Positions 49,394-59,818 of a stretch of DNA of 64,000 nt are shown piece after piece (within the stretch, counting starts at the first letter, position 1; the number at the start of each line of letters is the position of its first letter). The DNA comes from Parascedosporium putredinis (taxonomy: Eukaryota > Ascomycota > Sordariomycetes > Microascales > Microascaceae). A model generated the notes under the pieces. It saw only the letters and a program-made list of their open reading frames with translations, was not told where the DNA came from and did no database searches. The position numbers and the translations under genes were made by a program. The stretch lies in contig CASHTG010000019.1 in assembly GCA_949357655.1 (NCBI GenBank), positions 930,001 through 994,000 on the forward strand, written 5' to 3'.

Positions 49394-52198
49394 ATGTCGG
49401 ATCACCCTGAACACAAGAAGAAGGTCAATTTGACGTATGTATCCCTCAACTGTATCGCGATTTCGACAAATCAACATGACTAGGTGATTTACTGATGACT
49501 CCTTTTTTCGTATCGACAGCGATCCCTCGGGCGCCGAGGTCAAGCAGGTTTGTCTATCCCCAATGCCAATGCAACACGAGTTCATTTAGCTAACCCGCCA
49601 TATCAGGAAAATGATACTGCTACAGCCATTCTCAAGAAGAAGAAGAAGCCTAACCAGCTCATGTACGTGAAATCCTTCTCTCCTACACTTCCTTCCAAAT
49701 ATCTCCGGTATCTCCATGCTAACATATTGTTTTTGACAGGGTTACCGATGCCACCAACGACGACAACTCCATCATTGCCCTCTCCGAGGCGACGATGGAA
49801 AGCCTTCAGCTCTTCCGTGGTGATACCGTTCTTGTCCGCGGAAAGAAGAGGAAGGATACTGTGCTTATCGTCCTCGCCGACGAGGATCTCGATGATGGTA
49901 GCGCTCGCATCAACCGTGTCGTTCGCCACAACCTCAGGGTCAAGCATGGCGATATGATCACCATCCAACCTTGCCCTGATATCAAATATGTGAGTTGCCA
50001 TTTCTTGGAACTACCTGTAGTGAATCCAAGTTGCTAACCCACAAACAGGCCAAGCGGATCGCCGTTCTCCCCATTGCCGACACCGTAGAAGGCATCACCG
50101 GCTCACTCTTCGACGTCTTCCTTGCCCCTTACTTCCGAGAAGCCTACAGGCCCGTCCGCCAAGGAGATCTTTTCCTTGTTCGAGGTGGCATGAGGCAGGT
50201 TGAATTCAAGGTCGTCGAGGTAGATCCCCCGAGTACGGTATTGTTGCCCAGGACACAATCATTCACTGTGAGGGCGAGCCTATACAACGAGAGGATGAAG
50301 AAAACAACTTGAATGAGGTGGGCTATGACGATATTGGTGGGTGCAGGAAGCAGATGGCTCAGATTCGTGAGATGGTCGAGCTTCCCCTCAGGCATCCCCA
50401 GCTTTTCAAGTCTATCGGCATCAAGCCTCCTCGAGGTGTTCTCCTCTACGGCCCCCGGTACCGGTAAGACTCTCATGGCCCGTGCCGTCGCCAACGAGAC
50501 TGGTGCCTTCTTTTTCCTCATCAATGGTCCCGAGATCATGAGTAAGATGGCTGGCGAGTCGGAATCCAATCTACGAAAGGCCTTTGAAGAGGCGGAGAAG
50601 AATTCGCCTGCCATCATCTTCATCGACGAGATCGACTCAATCGCCCCCAAGCGTGACAAGACTAATGGCGAGGTCGAGCGTCGTGTCGTTTCTCAACTCC
50701 TCACTCTCATGGATGGCATGAAGGCCCGCTCCAACGTTGTCGTCATGGCCGCAACTAACCGCCCCAACTCGATCGACCCCGCTCTTCGTCGATTCGGTCG
50801 CTTCGATCGTGAGGTCGACATTGGTGTCCCCGACCCGACTGGCCGTCTTGAGATTCTCCAGATCCACACCAAGAACATGAAGCTTGGCGACGATGTCGAT
50901 TTGGAGCAGATTGCTGCCGAGACCCACGGCTACGTTGGTTCTGATATCGCTGCCCTTTGCTCAGAAGCCGCTATGCAGCAGATCCGTGAGAAGATGGATC
51001 TCATCGATCTCGACGAGGACACCATCGACGCTGAGGTCCTCGACTCTCTTGGCGTTACCATGGAAAACTTCCGCTACTCCCTTGGTGTCTCCAACCCCTC
51101 GGCCCTTCGCGAGGTCGCGGTCGTGGAGGTTCCCAACGTTCGCTGGGAGGATATTGGTGGTCTTACCACTGTCAAGCAGGAGCTCATGGAGAGCGTCCAG
51201 TACCCCGTGGACCATCCCGAAAAGTTCCTCAAGTTTGGCATGTCTCCCTCCAGGGGTGTTCTTTTCTACGGTCCTCCTGGTACTGGTAAGACGATGTTGG
51301 CAAAGGCTGTTGCCAACGAGTGTGCCGCCAACTTCATCTCCGTAAAGGGACCCGAGCTTCTGAGCATGTGGTTCGGTGAATCCGAGAGCAACATTCGTGA
51401 TATCTTCGACAAGGCCCGTGCCGCCGCCCCTGCATCGTTTTCCTTGATGAGTTGGACTCGATTGCCAAGGCCCGTGGTGGAAGCGTCGGAGATGCCGGTG
51501 GTGCGTCCGACCGTGTCGTCAACCAGCTTCTCACCGGTAAGAATTTCTTTCCCCGCCCATTGTGACTCTCGAATTCCTAATCTAGACAAAATGCTAATTT
51601 TACACGTGCAGAAATGGATGGCATGACTTCCAAGAAGAACGTCTTCGTCATTGGCGCCACCAACAGGCCAGAGCAGCTCGATCCTGCGCTTTGCCGTCCC
51701 GGTCGTTTGGACTCCCTCATCTATGTTCCCCTGCCTGATGAAGAGGGTCGTCGCAGCATTCTCGAGGCCCAGCTTCGCAAGACACCTGTTGCCGCGGATG
51801 TTGACATTGGCTTCATTGCCTCCAAGACCCACGGCTTCTCCGGTGCCGATCTTGGCTTCATCACGCAGCGAGCTGTCAAGCTCGCTATCAAGGAGTCCAT
51901 CTCGGCCGACATTAAGCGCACCAAGGAACTTGAGGAGGCTGGCATGGAGGTTGATGAGGAAGAGACTGGCGATGACCCCGTGCCTGAACTGACGCGTCGT
52001 CACTTTGAGGAGGCTATGCAAATGGCCCGCAGGTCCGTGAGCGACGTGGAGATCCGCCGCTACGAGGCCTTCGCGCAACAGATGAAGAACGCGGGCCCTG
52101 GCGCATACTTCAAGTTCCCCGAGGGTGGTGTCGACACTACTGGCGGCAGTGGCAACAACTTTGGCGATGCTGGAAATGACGATGATCTCTATGAGTAA
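49394..52198 (+). CDS. cdc48: Cdc48/p97 AAA+ ATPase
   Basis: Cdc48 is the hexameric ATPase that extracts ubiquitinated proteins from membranes and complexes (ERAD, ribosome quality control). Exons are 49394-49434, 49520-49547, 49607-49662, 49740-49989, 50049-51536 and 51612-52198; every junction has GT...AG and joins in frame. The N domain contains MESLQLFRGDTVLVRGKKRK and RINRVVRHNLRVKHGDM. D1 has GPPGTGKT, Walker B IIFIDEIDSIAPKR and MAATNRPNSIDPALRRFGRF. D2 has VRWEDIGGL, GPPGTGKTMLAKAVANECAA, Walker B VFLDELDSIAKARGGS, and IGATNRPEQLDPALCRPGRLD. The tail ends DAGNDDDLYE, the usual PUB/UBX-binding C-terminus. Deletions in C runs near 50226-50230 (one base), 50452-50456 (two bases, within the D1 P-loop) and 51427-51430 (one) break the frame. 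Restored length is 2454 nt, 817 aa, normal for the family. Strong C-ending codon bias fits high expression. Confidence 0.97.
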
Positions 52199-52767
52199 AA
52201 GAGCGTCGGGCGGGTAATACCAGGTAGAGGCACAAGGTGGCTTGCGGTCGAGAGCGATACAGGCTCTTTCATGTTTTTCCCGGATGATGCACACAGGGCG
52301 GGCTTAGTTAGACGTAGGGCCGGTTGTACAGGTAGACTTTTTCTAAACGTCTTTTTTTCTCGAGAACTTCGGTTTCAAATGATTTAGCAATATCACTGTG
52401 AGGAACCACGCCGCTGTTTCAATGCCTTTCGTCGCGACACTCTGTACTGGAGGTGACCCTCTGTTTGGTCCTACCTACCCACCGACCGGCAGCTTGATTC
52501 TATGATTTGCGCCAACTAGAAGTGTACTGGTCTAATGCATGACCGACATAATAGCACCACTTCCAATTCCTCTCATCCGTCAATTTGTGTTCATCCTTGA
52601 TGCAGCTCGTCCCATCTATGTCATATTAGTACTTCGTACTTGATGCTCCAGACTCTTGCTGGATGCCCCGCCCCCACTTTACTTAAGCTTGGCCAACCTC
52701 GCATTGCGGAAACCCAACTTTGAAAGAAATAGATCTCACACCAATTACTTCTTCAACCTCTTGCACA
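52199..52767. other. Intergenic between cdc48 and KTI12
   Basis: A spacer of 569 bases between two genes in tandem. It should hold the cdc48 3' end and the KTI12 promoter. I see no clear polyadenylation or promoter motif to mark. Confidence 0.4.
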
Positions 52768-53903
52768 ATGCCGGTAAGTGTCAGACAGAATGGCTCTGTC
52801 GCTGCTTGTAGCTACTTAGGTCTGTGCGACTCCTGCACGAATAAAACCTGACGAATTATCCATCTAGCTAATAATAATATCTGGCCTGCCCACCTCGGGC
52901 AAATCGACTCGGGCTCGACAACTCGAGGCCTACCTTCGCGCGCGAATCGAAGGTAGTGAAGCTAGTGGGACCAGCGCCAGTGGGCCACCCAAGTACCGTC
53001 TTCACGTTGTATCGGACGATTCCCTCGCCATTTCGCGGGCCGTGTACGATCTCTCGTCCGTGCCGGCGCACGCCCGGTCGGCCAACGCATCAGAGAAAGA
53101 CGCGCGGGCGGCGATATACGGGTCTGTAAAGAGAGTGCTCTCGGATAGAGACATTGTGATCCTAGATGGGATGAACTATATCAAGGGATGGAGATACCAG
53201 TTGCACTGCGAGGCCAAGGCCGTGCGGACACCGAGCGTAGTGCTGCAGATCGGCTGTGACCCGGAAAAGGCCAAAGGTGTAAACGAGGAGAGGCTAAGAA
53301 GGCGGGCCGAACAAGAGGGTGCGACGGACGAAGATGAACAAAAGGGGCCGGCAGAGAAGGGTGAAGCCCTTCCGGAAGGCTACGCCCCGGCCAACTGGGA
53401 GAACTTGGTTTTCAGATACGAGGAGCCGAACCCCATGACGCGGTGGGATAGTCCGCTCTTCGCTCTCGTGTGGGATGACGGAGAGGAGAGGACGAAGCAG
53501 GTCTTTGACCAGCTCTGGGACGCCATTGCGGGGAAGGGCGCAAAGTCATAAAACCCAACCAGGCCACGGTTCAAAGGGGCCGTGACGCCTCGGGCGATTA
53601 TCTGTACGTGCTGGACCGAGAGACGCAGGAGATTGTGAAGACGGTCTTGGAGAAGCAGGAGGAAGGTGGTGGCGGGCAGGTCAAGATCCCGAGAGTGGTC
53701 GGGGCCGCGGAGGGGACGACGTCCTCGTAGTGGAGCTACCCGGCGAAAAGGTGGGCTTCCCGAGGCTGCAGCGGATGAGGAGGGCGTTTATCGCGCTGAC
53801 GAGGGGCGGGATCGGCCTAGAGGGCGTGGGGAATCTGGGGGCGGGACGGATACGGGAGAGCTTTGTTGGGTACATGAATGATACTTTTGAACGGGAGGGA
53901 TAA
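52768..53903 (+). CDS. KTI12: Kti12, Elongator-associated P-loop kinase-like protein
   Basis: Kti12 binds Elongator and supports wobble-uridine modification of tRNAs; its loss gives zymocin resistance in yeast. Exon 1 is only six bases (ATG CCG, 52768-52773). The intron is 52774-52867 (GTAAGT...CTAG), and exon 2 runs 52868-53903. The joined N-terminus reads MPLIIISGLPTSGKSTRARQ, a near-perfect Kti12 start with the P-loop GLPTSGKST. Further family marks are HVVSDDSL, YDLSSVPAHARS, EKDARAAIYGSVKRVLSDRD, VILDGMNYIKGWRYQLHCEA, NWENLVFRYEEPNPMTRWDS and, after the first frame jump, IKPNQATV with DYLYVLDRETQEIV. The end reads RIRESFVGYMNDTFE. Missing bases near 53535-53545 and 53705-53715 break the frame; restored length is 1044 nt, 347 aa. 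It follows cdc48 in tandem and converges with the Smr gene. Confidence 0.94.
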
Positions 53904-54333
53904 AAGGGAACAAAAAAAGACTTGGGTTTGTTTAAACTTGTTGCAGCTTTGAAAGCAAAACCAAAAGGGAAAACTCTAGAAGGCAGGAGGGAAAAACTCA
54001 AATGGGCCAAGATGTGTATTTGACGGGTTGGGGTTTCCTTGGGCGATGACTTGAAGTTTAGATTCTTCCACAATGATGATACCTTACAATCCTCCCATGC
54101 ATCAACCAACTTGCTTCTTCTCTTTCCGCGCCCTCAACTACAGTGAATAAAGGAGTGCAACAGGCAACTATGGGGATCTTGGAACCACTCTGTATTCTAC
54201 TTGATATAACCAACTAAATCCTCGTCAATGATCTCATCAATATTCATTCAGCGGCGCCACATCACATCTAAACGCAACCCAAAAATGCAAAGTAGCCGGC
54301 TCTTCGCTAACGCCGTCTTGAAAACAAAGCTGG
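53904..54333. other. Convergent 3' intergenic between KTI12 and the Smr gene
   Basis: 430 bases shared by two gene ends pointing toward each other. No further coding sequence. It should carry both 3' untranslated regions and polyadenylation sites. Confidence 0.5.
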
Positions 54334-55271
54334 CTACATGACGATACAGCACGCCTTCTCCAGCTTTTTGAAGAGAAGCCCCAAGAGGTCCGTGTCGTCC
54401 TGCTGTTGCTGAGGAGGCTGGTGATGCTGCTGCTGGCCGCCGTGAGGCTTTCCGTGATGCGGCTGCGACTGGCCCCTCCAGTCTGTGGCGGGCGATGCGA
54501 AGAGGAGCCGCCGGAACCTCCAAGGTCAATGTAGATACGGCCCTCGTTCTCCTCCGTCCGATAGCTCAGACCCATCTCCCTGCAGACCTGCTCAACCCTG
54601 GGCTTGATCTTCTGGACGTGGTCGGCCGAGTGGTTTCCCTACCGACGATGACGTGCAAGTGGCTTGCGCCGCGGGACCGCTCGGCGCGAATGCGCTCCTC
54701 TAGGATGTTCTCGGCCTCCTCGACAAACTGGCCGTGGAGGTCGATGCAGTCTTCCTCTACGCGGCCCGCGGCGTTGTTTTCGCGAAAGATGAATTCGGAC
54801 GCCTGGCGGTTGTAGTCGTCCATCTTGGCCGCGTGGCGCTTGCCCTCGTTGGAGAGCTCCTTGGCCCTTGCGCCGTCGCCGTTCTCATATGCCTGGCGGG
54901 ACTGTGACGTGGAGGGCAAGACCGGGACCGGTCGGTTGCGGGCGTTAGCTTGCAGGACTTGGTTGACCGACGGCAAGCGCCGCTTTCGGACTATTGCTCC
55001 GGGGGTCCTCCGACAATCTCGCTCCTTGCATAGGGGCTAAAAGGGATTGGATAGGAAGATGGGTGGGGGAGAGGCTAGATACGTACACGCGAGAAGCAAT
55101 CATTCCGCTTCTTGGCCTCGTCGCGGGCGAGGTCCGTAGACGGTCATACTCAGCCTCGATATCTACGCTGGTACGGTGGTTGAAGGCTAATAGTGGTTGG
55201 AAGCACCCGCAGTTCCCGCGTTAGCCGAAAGCTCACTTCATTTTCACCCTTTGCCTCTCCTTTCTACGCAT
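54334..55271 (-). CDS. DUF1771 + Smr domain protein with C-terminal CaaX motif
   Basis: Smr domains bind or cut nucleic acids; the preceding DUF1771 helix pair is typical of eukaryotic Smr proteins. Exons on the minus strand are 55271(or 55241)-55237, 55167-55087 and 54901-54334, with introns 55236-55168 (GTGAGC...CCAG) and 55086-54902 (GTACGT...ACAG). Exon 2 gives VDIEAEYDRLR then DLARDEAKKRNDCFSR, which joins SRQAYENGDGARAKELSNEG (DUF1771). The Smr core has CIDLHGQFVEEAENILEERI, HLHVIVG, then NHSADHVQKIKPRVEQVCRE and GRIYIDLGG. A Gln/His/Pro-rich linker leads to DLLGLLFKKLEKACCIVM, whose last four residues CIVM form a farnesylation-type CaaX box. Single missing bases near 55131-55136, 54634-54641 and 54474-54477 break the frame; restored product 218-228 aa. 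Function and true start are uncertain. Confidence 0.88.
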
Positions 55272-58200
55272 GTTCAGATATTGGCGGGCCTCTTTCATCT
55301 GATGTTCCGTTACCCACGCCCGATTTCCGAGGATGAGATATGCCCGGTAGCAGAATGGAGTTCGAGAAAACAGTCAGGGGATCGAGAGGAAGGGATGAGA
55401 CATACCGTTCCCGCCTAATCTAGTCAAGGGAATGGACATTGGATTTGCTTAGTTTGCCAATTACTGACGCAAGGGATAGGTTCGCGAGGAATGTGTGGAA
55501 ACGAGACGAGGGTTGGAGAGAAAACAACTGGCTATGCGCGTCTTTGCTCTGTCCTTTTCGCGTCTCTTCTCCTTTACTTTCTCTTTTCTACTCTTCAAAA
55601 ATTATGCCTACTCTGACGGGTTCGCAGGACGTCGTGGAGGTTGTCGTCGTCGTTCGTCAAGCCTTTGGCATCTGCTCTGGGTCGTCGTTGGAAGGAGGAC
55701 GCCACAGTGGATGCTAGACGCGCAACACCAGCAAACACCGCCACATCACCAACAATGAGCGCTTTAGCCAGCGCAAGAACCCTGGTGATCGTCGCGGCTA
55801 CCAGCGCTCGATTCGCTGGAAATATTTGGCCACGACGCTCTTCTACATTGGCCAATCTTCTCTGCTTTGATTGATTTCCTCGGTTTCATTTTCTTCTCTT
55901 TCTCGTTTCGTCCGAGGGCCAAACTCTCAAACACATGGGTGAATTCCTGGTTCCTCCCGTCAGAAAGCTGGCGGCTCAGGGGACCAGCAGAAACAGGCTA
56001 GCCATCAGCACCCGCGCATATAGATCAATGGATCCAGGGCCATGGTTACTTTCTCTAGCTACGGTGGGGCTTCCTTTCTTTTCTTCGACGGCGAGTTCCA
56101 CGGTGATTTGAACTGAGTAATGTCCCTGATTGATTTGAATTCTCTTCACCTTCAGCCTCCTTTTCCTTTCTTTTTCTTTTTTTCCTTTTTATCCTCTGGC
56201 ATCCATGCCTTCGAACAACAGGGCTACGCATTTATTCTCGGGTGTTATTATCGAGACGTTGTCGGATCCATTAGCGATCATTGATCCCTTGGAAGTCACG
56301 TGCCAGGGGATTCAACCTCCATGATCCGTCTGGATCATGGATGAAGGAGCTTCTCGACAAGGATGGGCTACTCATGCTCAACCTATCATCGGCGGATGTA
56401 TTAGGCCTCCAACGAGGTTACGATGGGATTCAAGAGTATATTATACAAGTACAAAGAGATAGGTTATTTTAGAGGGGCCTGAACCCCGAGGGCAAGCTGC
56501 GTTGAAGCTCTTTCAAGCCAGTGCCGAAGGAAATTGCGCAGAAGCTTCTCCGACGTCGAATACCACGCTAGAGTTGTACCTGGGCTGGCCACTTGGCGAC
56601 TCATGCAAGTTTTGTTGCTGCAGCTCTGCTGCGTCGGTAGGGTTGTACATACGTGCTGCGTGGTGGTGACTAGAGGGAAGTTACCCCTTGAACCGTCGAG
56701 TGCACATGCGAAGCCTGTTTGCTTTACTTGGAAGGTCCACAATGTTCTTGACAGCAACAAGGCACGCCGTGTTAGACAGGCTGGGCGAGGCGGAGGGGCC
56801 AGGACGGGCAAGGGCTCGGGTCAATCATCCTGCGATTACGCCAGTCGCCAGAGCAATATTCTTTTGGGTATTTGCTTCTATTAAAGCACGACACTTCCAA
56901 AGGCGTAATCTACGAGGAGCTGGATTGTGGGACTTGCCTGCATCGCCAAGAACGCTGGGAAGCAACCCCGGTTTCTGCACGAGAGATTTCGAATGGAGCC
57001 ACGTGCTACGAGGCGCGTCGAGGCCATCTCCTTGAGGAGTTTTTATCATCTTGATTGTTGCTTTCTTCCTAGTCCTCTCGGCTTCTTTTCTTCTCTCCTG
57101 CAGCCCCGGGACGACGCCCATTCGGGAGCCTTGATTGGGTTCCACCTGCGTGCGTGACTCAGGACAACAAGTGAACAAGCACTGGTCCTCGGAAGCAAGC
57201 CTAATAACACTAATCACAACAAACTTCTTGCCAGAAAGATCAGTGCGGGCTGTGTCTAGCCTCATCCAAGAACATTAAGTTGGGCCTGGCAATTCCGGAG
57301 AAGACAGGGTTCCCACATGGCCAATTCCCTCCCGCAAGGGGGCCGAGGGAGGAGCGCTGCAAATGCCAATTTTTGTTGGATCTTTCTCGCATCTTTAATA
57401 CCAGTGTAGTTAGAGGCGTTTCCCAGTGAAGACCAATTCACTTGACTATTCTCGCTGGACCCATTCCTACCACCCTTTCGGAACCTAGCCGCTTGCACTG
57501 GACAGCAAATGGTATATCAGGCTTGCGCCGGACGGCTGATTGGGAAGGAGGAGCATGAGGCTGCGAGTAGCTTTGTTCTCGGAGGCCGAGTGCCTGAAGA
57601 AGAGAGCACTTTCGATGGACGCGGCGCTCTAATAAACGCAAGCCGCCGATGGCAGCGCAGTTTGCATCAATGGTGGCCTCCACTCCAGACGCGCTACCGA
57701 GATACTTGCGTCGATCATGCTCAATCCCATTTCGAAGAGAAGAATTATTAGCTTGATCGGGAGCTGACCAGGGAGGTGTTGAGAGCGATGATAGGAAGCG
57801 AAATTTGCGGTTTCCTAATGCGGAAGGTTGAGAAAAATGGCCTAGCAGGACTACACCCGAAGGAGGAGTTGGCCCTGGTCTTGGAATGGTGGAGTGAGAA
57901 GGGGCGGAAGCGACGAAATCTTAGTGTAGGAAAATGAACAAGGGTTGCCATAGTCGGGAAAATGCCAGCAGAGTCAGGAAATCTCCAAAAAGTTCAGGGA
58001 TCAAGGGGACTCGTTGCCGAAGGGCCGTTACGATATCACGTTGTCTCGAGGCATAGATTTTTATCGCTCTCTGTATTTTCCACCCCGGATGGTTTCACAT
58101 CACTTCTTCGTACTTTTTACTTGTAACACTCCTCCGAGTCTTGATACGTTAATGCATCGACGGATGTGGTCCGGCTCAGTCAGTAATCAGGGACTATGCT

Positions 58201-59186
58201 TGCAATCTAGGCCTCGAGATGTCCATCCCCAGGTTCAGGGAAACGCGGCTGTGGCATGACAGCGTTTCGTCAACTCGTGCACCTCACGTAGCAGTTCATT
58301 CTTCGGTGGCCTCGTGCCAACTACCTGCGACGGCATAATCAGGGAGGGCATCAACGGAGCTTGCTGATTAGCAAACTGGCAAACGTTCTTTTTGCGCCCG
58401 GGGCTAGCTATTATACGGTTTCTTGGGTATGGTATGGCATGCTGGACAAGCAAGAGACATCTGTCTGATTAGAGCTCAAAACTACAGAGGAGCCTCCAGC
58501 TCCGGAACGAGGGCCATGCTCCGAAGTGCTGATCCGAGAAGGTGCGGCTTGAATGGTCTGTGGTGGTGCAAAGGGCCGTTCCCAGATGGCTTGCCACTAA
58601 AGCACGATGCCGCCATGGCCTTGGGGGCCGCTGAACCTAATCACGGCCACGGGAGCTTGAACACGGGTTGGGAGGTTGCCGGCCTCGACGGTTGGGATCG
58701 GAGTGTAGAGAGAATGTGGCAGGCGAGATGTTGGAATGAAGCTCGTGTTGTTTCTGGGCCATCCGCCATCTGGAAGGATCGCGGATTAACCCAAATCTTC
58801 TCGTCGGACTTTGGCAATACTTGGTGTTGTAAGGGGGAATTGCGATGATAATCCATCAACGACGGCGTGCTCTCGGCACTTCACATAATACGGGCTGCAG
58901 TAAATCACAGCCAATAGCTTGTATCATCGCCCGAGAGAGATTGAGCCTGGAAACCATTACTGCTCCTGCCCCTTGTGCGGGCTGGAAGTTTGAACGCATG
59001 GGACATGGGGGATCAGAGGGCCTGCGGATGGTTGTCCCACACAACAGGCATAGAATATCTGCGGTGTGCGAAGCTTGCCTCCTGTTGCTCTAGCCCCAAA
59101 GCTCTTTTCTCTAGTCAGGTGGAATCGGCCGATGACGATGACGGGAAAGGCAGGTGGAGGGAGTAGTGAGGTGGAGACTCTCCGTC

Positions 59187-59818
59187 TCAATGGAAAGCTC
59201 GAAAAAGAGTGCTTCGGCGAAGAGCGAAGCCAGCCCCTGCAAGAAAAAGTAACCAACTTGAAGTAAGCCCAGGAAAGGGGAAAAGAGCGTTGGAAGGAAG
59301 AGAGCCCCCGGTCCCTGTCCCAAAAGGGGTTTCTTCACCAGTGGGGATGCCCCTTGCTCGCCCAATCGAACCAAGCTGATCCCCCATTTCATTCCCCGAC
59401 TCCACGCCGAATATGATACAAGGAATAGCACAAGCAGCTGTCGAAATGGGTGGCGCCGCAGAACGTCGCTTTCTTGCATCAGTGACTTGGTTCACGTTGG
59501 TGGAAATGCCAAGTCTGTGGCGGATTTGCTATGGAGGGACGGGGAGACATCAACAAAGAGAGAGTGAAACCCAGTGGTATTGAAGTGAGCCGAACAGATC
59601 TCTCCATTTCTTTTCAAGGAGACGCAACGTGCCCCTGTGGATGGAACTTGGAAGGAGTCCTGTCCTGGATCGATGGATGGGGACTGGAAAGGGGGCGAGG
59701 GCTTAAAGAGGGAAAGCTGATGAGGCATCACTCCGGGAGCGGGCTTTCTGCAGTAATCCTCCGAAGGAAATCTCGTTCTAGATGATGTCGGAAGAACAAT
59801 AACGATCCTTTCATCCAT
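59187..59818 (-). CDS. Weak candidate gene, two frame-linked ORFs
   Basis: An ATG ORF of 108 codons (59818-59492) runs straight into a 102-codon ORF (59495-59187) whose frame is the one expected after a one-base deletion. Together they would give about 210 aa, with a Ser/Pro-rich N-terminal half and a hydrophobic stretch SSWLLFLAGAGFALR near the end. The strand is pyrimidine-rich, which makes long chance ORFs more likely. No family recognised. Confidence 0.18.

Noticed and set aside
50220..50460. Programmed ribosomal frameshifting in cdc48
   Set aside because: Frame jumps occur at different runs, in both one- and two-base forms, and in all genes; no slippery-site plus stem-loop pattern was seen, and Cdc48 is not known to use frameshifting.
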